Assembly: GCA_964567125.1 (NCBI GenBank)
Contig: CAZMLC010000104.1
Span: 1-7,251, forward strand
Direction of reading: 5' to 3'
Length of the DNA stretch: 7,251 nt
Source: CAZMLC01 sp964567125
Lineage (GTDB): Bacteria > Verrucomicrobiota > Kiritimatiellia > RFP12 > UBA1067
Position 1 is the first letter of the stretch. Every line of letters starts with the position of its first letter. The position numbers and the translations under genes were made by a program. Below, piece after piece: positions 5,801 to 7,251 of the stretch. The notes beneath the pieces were generated by a model. The model was given only the letters and a program-made list of their open reading frames with translations, was not told where the DNA came from and made no database searches.

Positions 5801-7251
5801 CTGCCCAGCTGCACAGTACCCACATCGGTGATAGCCAGCGGTGCGGTTCCTGACAACGGGCCTTGAATCAACAGTCTGCATCCGGAATAGACGTGCAGGC
5901 AAGCACCTGCATTGTCGACGTAAACGCCGCGGTTTGCATGGAGCGTATTGAGCGTATTGGTGCTGCGCAGGAAGCCGCCGTCCAAAACAATATTCTGCGC
6001 ATCGACGCTGGCGGGTACAGCGCCGAAGCCGCCGTCCGCAGCCACATAGGCGACACCATTGCTCTCGATGCGCGTACCGCCGCTGTAGCTGTTCCCCGCC
6101 TTCAGATAGACGACACCGGGCTGTCCGATGACCACGCGGCGCGGCGTAGCGCCATCGTCCTGCAACGAGGCGATATTCAATCCCGTCGCATTGATGGATG
6201 TCGAGAGCAGCCCGCCGCCCAGACGATAGGTCGTACCATCGGGTGTGAGCGCACCCGTGTAGTTTAGCGTGACTTCATCCGTACCTACGTAGAGGCCGGG
6301 ATATCCAGCAAGGTTCAGCGTCTGGTTCGTGCACGCGGGACCGAGCAGCAGCACGCCTTGCGAATCCGGCGTGATGCGCGTCGCCACGAAATCGGCGGGG
6401 ATGTTCTCCGCATTCAGCTTCAGCGCCGCAAAATTGCGCAGCGTAATATTCTGCCCAGCGGACGAGGTGCCCAAAGCGCCCGCATGGCGGATTTCCAAGA
6501 TACCTCCCTCGATCGTAACAGGACCGGTCATGGCATTCGCCTGAGTCAGAACCAGCCGCCCAGCGGCGGGCGTATTGGTCGGCAAGGTGATCGAAGCTGG
6601 ATACCCCGTCACATCGTCAATCGCGCCGCCATACATCACAGTCGCACCCATGGGACGGAAAACATAGCGGTTATTATACGGCGTAATCGCCATGTTGAAC
6701 GAACCACTCTCCAGATACTCCAGCGTCACATTCGGAAGCGACGCCAGATTGATCGCATCATTGGTATTGATCGCATAGAGACCGATACGTCCGACCGAAC
6801 TCGCCTGCATCTGTTGAGCCAGCAACGTCGCGCCTCCGATCTGACGCGCAGCGACCAGGGCATTACTGGTCAGCAGGATCGAACCTGAATACGTCGCGGG
6901 CAAGCCATTGGTTGCCATAAACTGTAACTGCCCATCCGTCACGGTAATCGGACCGCTGAAGGCGTTTGAGGCGCTGAGATAGAGCGTGCCTGATCCCAGC
7001 TTCTTGAATCCACCAGCAACGCCCGCATACGCGGGATCATCGACAAAGCTGCGCGTGATCGTCATCGCCGTCGCCGCCGTATCGATCACAACGCCGCCCG
7101 GCTGGACGTAGAGACGTTTGACATTGCGAATGAAATCACCCGTCCCCGCGCTTCCCCAGGGCGCCAAACAACCGCCGTTGAAGAAAATCGTACTCTGGGC
7201 TGCGCCGTTGTCACTGATATAGGGGGTCAACAAGCGACCGCCATTGAGCTG
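2821..7251 (-). CDS. Giant autotransporter-associated beta-strand repeat protein with PA14 and L-type lectin-like domains, N-terminus beyond the window
   Basis: The frame is open to the right edge, so 1476 residues are visible without the start or signal peptide; the TTG at 7233 is inside the frame and not a credible start. Numbering from the edge, repeats of the type GGxxKxGxGTLxLxxxNxYSGxTxVxxGxL appear at about 80-112, 230-256, 377-406, 478-506, 544-579, 895-931 and 971-1004. A PA14-like domain lies at about 707-873 (DNA 4633-5130), with FAARWRGRFYAPVDGTYTF and SSDDCSMLFIND. An L-type (legume) lectin-like domain lies at about 1096-1300 (DNA 3352-3966), with ADGFAVFIHR, GGGKGYSGI and GFAINTYPNSKYD. 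The C-terminal 175 residues are beta-rich and end in KLYLSRPNGSVLMLR, without an outer-membrane barrel, LPXTG or PEP-CTERM signal. By family knowledge it is an exported beta-solenoid protein; glycan binding is inferred from the two modules. It is transcribed convergently with the upstream operon and shares its terminator. Confidence 0.9.
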   Translation of the reverse strand, partial: QLNGGRLLTPYISDNGAAQSTIFFNGGCLAPWGSAGTGDFIRNVKRLYVQPGGVVIDTAATAMTITRSFVDDPAYAGVAGGFKKLGSGTLYLSASNAFSGPITVTDGQLQFMATNGLPATYSGSILLTSNALVAARQIGGATLLAQQMQASSVGRIGLYAINTNDAINLASLPNVTLEYLESGSFNMAITPYNNRYVFRPMGATVMYGGAIDDVTGYPASITLPTNTPAAGRLVLTQANAMTGPVTIEGGILEIRHAGALGTSSAGQNITLRNFAALKLNAENIPADFVATRITPDSQGVLLLGPACTNQTLNLAGYPGLYVGTDEVTLNYTGALTPDGTTYRLGGGLLSTSINATGLNIASLQDDGATPRRVVIGQPGVVYLKAGNSYSGGTRIESNGVAYVAADGGFGAVPASVDAQNIVLDGGFLRSTNTLNTLHANRGVYVDNAGACLHVYSGCRLLIQGPLSGTAPLAITDVGTVQLGSADNTFNGPVSLNPVNGATTFEIGTGTAYSWISTQPFTGSNQGGAVALNANATVTFASKLDGTLTMVKRGSGAASLSVGNNTYTGTTRVEAGLLKVAATDVIPYGVGKGVVELYAAGTFDLNGYDVRINGLQGEGMVTNTQSGTQTLRVGEASIFAFYSGTIAPSVTVSKQNAGAGYQLDCGADARVNPRVDGGVLALQNVSRLQTPITVAAGAQASLRAAANGLMAEFIDYTPVNTVGIDTNLLSAASVNALFAQYTPTIVTNSLHLGLVFNYGAMTTCKFPGKYANNTTDRFAARWRGRFYAPVDGTYTFGLSSDDCSMLFINDAVVVSNNVFQGYQSGAPQRSGSIALTAGYYRMMIAFCELTGDQGLTAYVTLPGCQRTLLPQALLDYAVNDTEITAVNMLAGATVSGAGVAEKAGCPALTLVSDNSAFGGSWIVRNGILRVGNGGVAGTLGGTQVSLANADACLAINRSDNMTLNQPIGGAGSLRQEGAGSTTLTGINTYSGGTTIDQGVVRVVSPGTLGGGVLTNNGALVFELDQQYALSKVAPYTSVVGSGTIDVKSGSLLLDQEVSGGEYRVSGTGSSYLTATNINAVTLAGGTLGFGSGAARVSIGDVSSWQLNGISFWKTEGQVLTLTPGSGNTAGSAIYKTPVPINTPWEISFTYRVADTSSVPADGFAVFIHRAATGATSLGATGGGKGYSGISPSYGFAINTYPNSKYDFAWCSNGAEIASSKLPGINGIVTGDTTAYGPIYVSMTFDGVNKLQARLIQGNKVFTTNCIANISNVLGNATGYIGISGGTGGSYMRQNISDLRIKPGSTTISNVTYATTLTAASNTSSRVVVDFGQTGLVTTANGLVLQSGSAVTFGPVAGAPTNMPFTVVVNSVSVGGAAHVTVTTNGSGTGKLVFSRMVVDITSCLTLVGAVEVPGNTVTVVTPSDFRRGTYLIADLTAATGIDATTTFVVEGPQDATVSYRAGKLYLSRPNGSVLMLR

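Noticed and set aside
6358..6888. Open frame of 176 codons antisense to the giant repeat protein
   Set aside because: Composition (Arg, Gln, Ile, His) is that of an antisense frame; the minus strand has clear repeat-domain motifs there.

Overview
The window looks like chromosomal DNA from a bacterium of the PVC group, most likely Kiritimatiellota, Verrucomicrobiota or Lentisphaerota. This is inferred from three things: a giant secreted-type protein built of autotransporter-associated beta-strand repeats with PA14 and L-type-lectin modules, a divergent pyruvate kinase of the kind I associate with Bacteroidota/PVC genomes, and a glycosyltransferase relative carrying the CENCLRD signature that I know mainly from Planctomycetes/Verrucomicrobia. 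No marker gene fixes the phylum.

Layout. Positions 1-1355 (minus strand) hold pyruvate kinase with its true start and all catalytic motifs; about the last 20-25 residues lie beyond the left edge. Positions 1356-1734 are a 379-bp divergent intergenic region. It contains a candidate promoter for each flanking gene and, between them, a cluster of related inverted repeats (1513-1629) that can fold in mutually exclusive ways. Positions 1735-2786 (plus strand) are a two-gene operon: a small hotdog acyl-CoA thioesterase, then a 237-residue protein that matches only the N-terminal half of a GT4/GT-B glycosyltransferase; the two genes overlap by 19 bp. A perfect 10-bp terminator stem at 2768-2803 overlaps the end of the second gene and can serve both strands. 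Positions 2821-7251 (minus strand) are one long convergent gene, open at the right edge, encoding at least 1476 residues of a repeat-rich surface or secreted protein.

Functionally, pyruvate kinase and the thioesterase are housekeeping carbon and acyl-CoA enzymes read divergently from a shared control region. The glycosyltransferase-like protein is translationally coupled to the thioesterase, but its function is uncertain because the nucleotide-sugar-binding half is absent. The giant protein is an independent unit, probably for binding or displaying glycans outside the cell.

I see no defence system, mobile element, CRISPR array, tRNA or rRNA. The best candidates for something undescribed are the alternating inverted-repeat cluster at 1513-1629 and the half-length glycosyltransferase.
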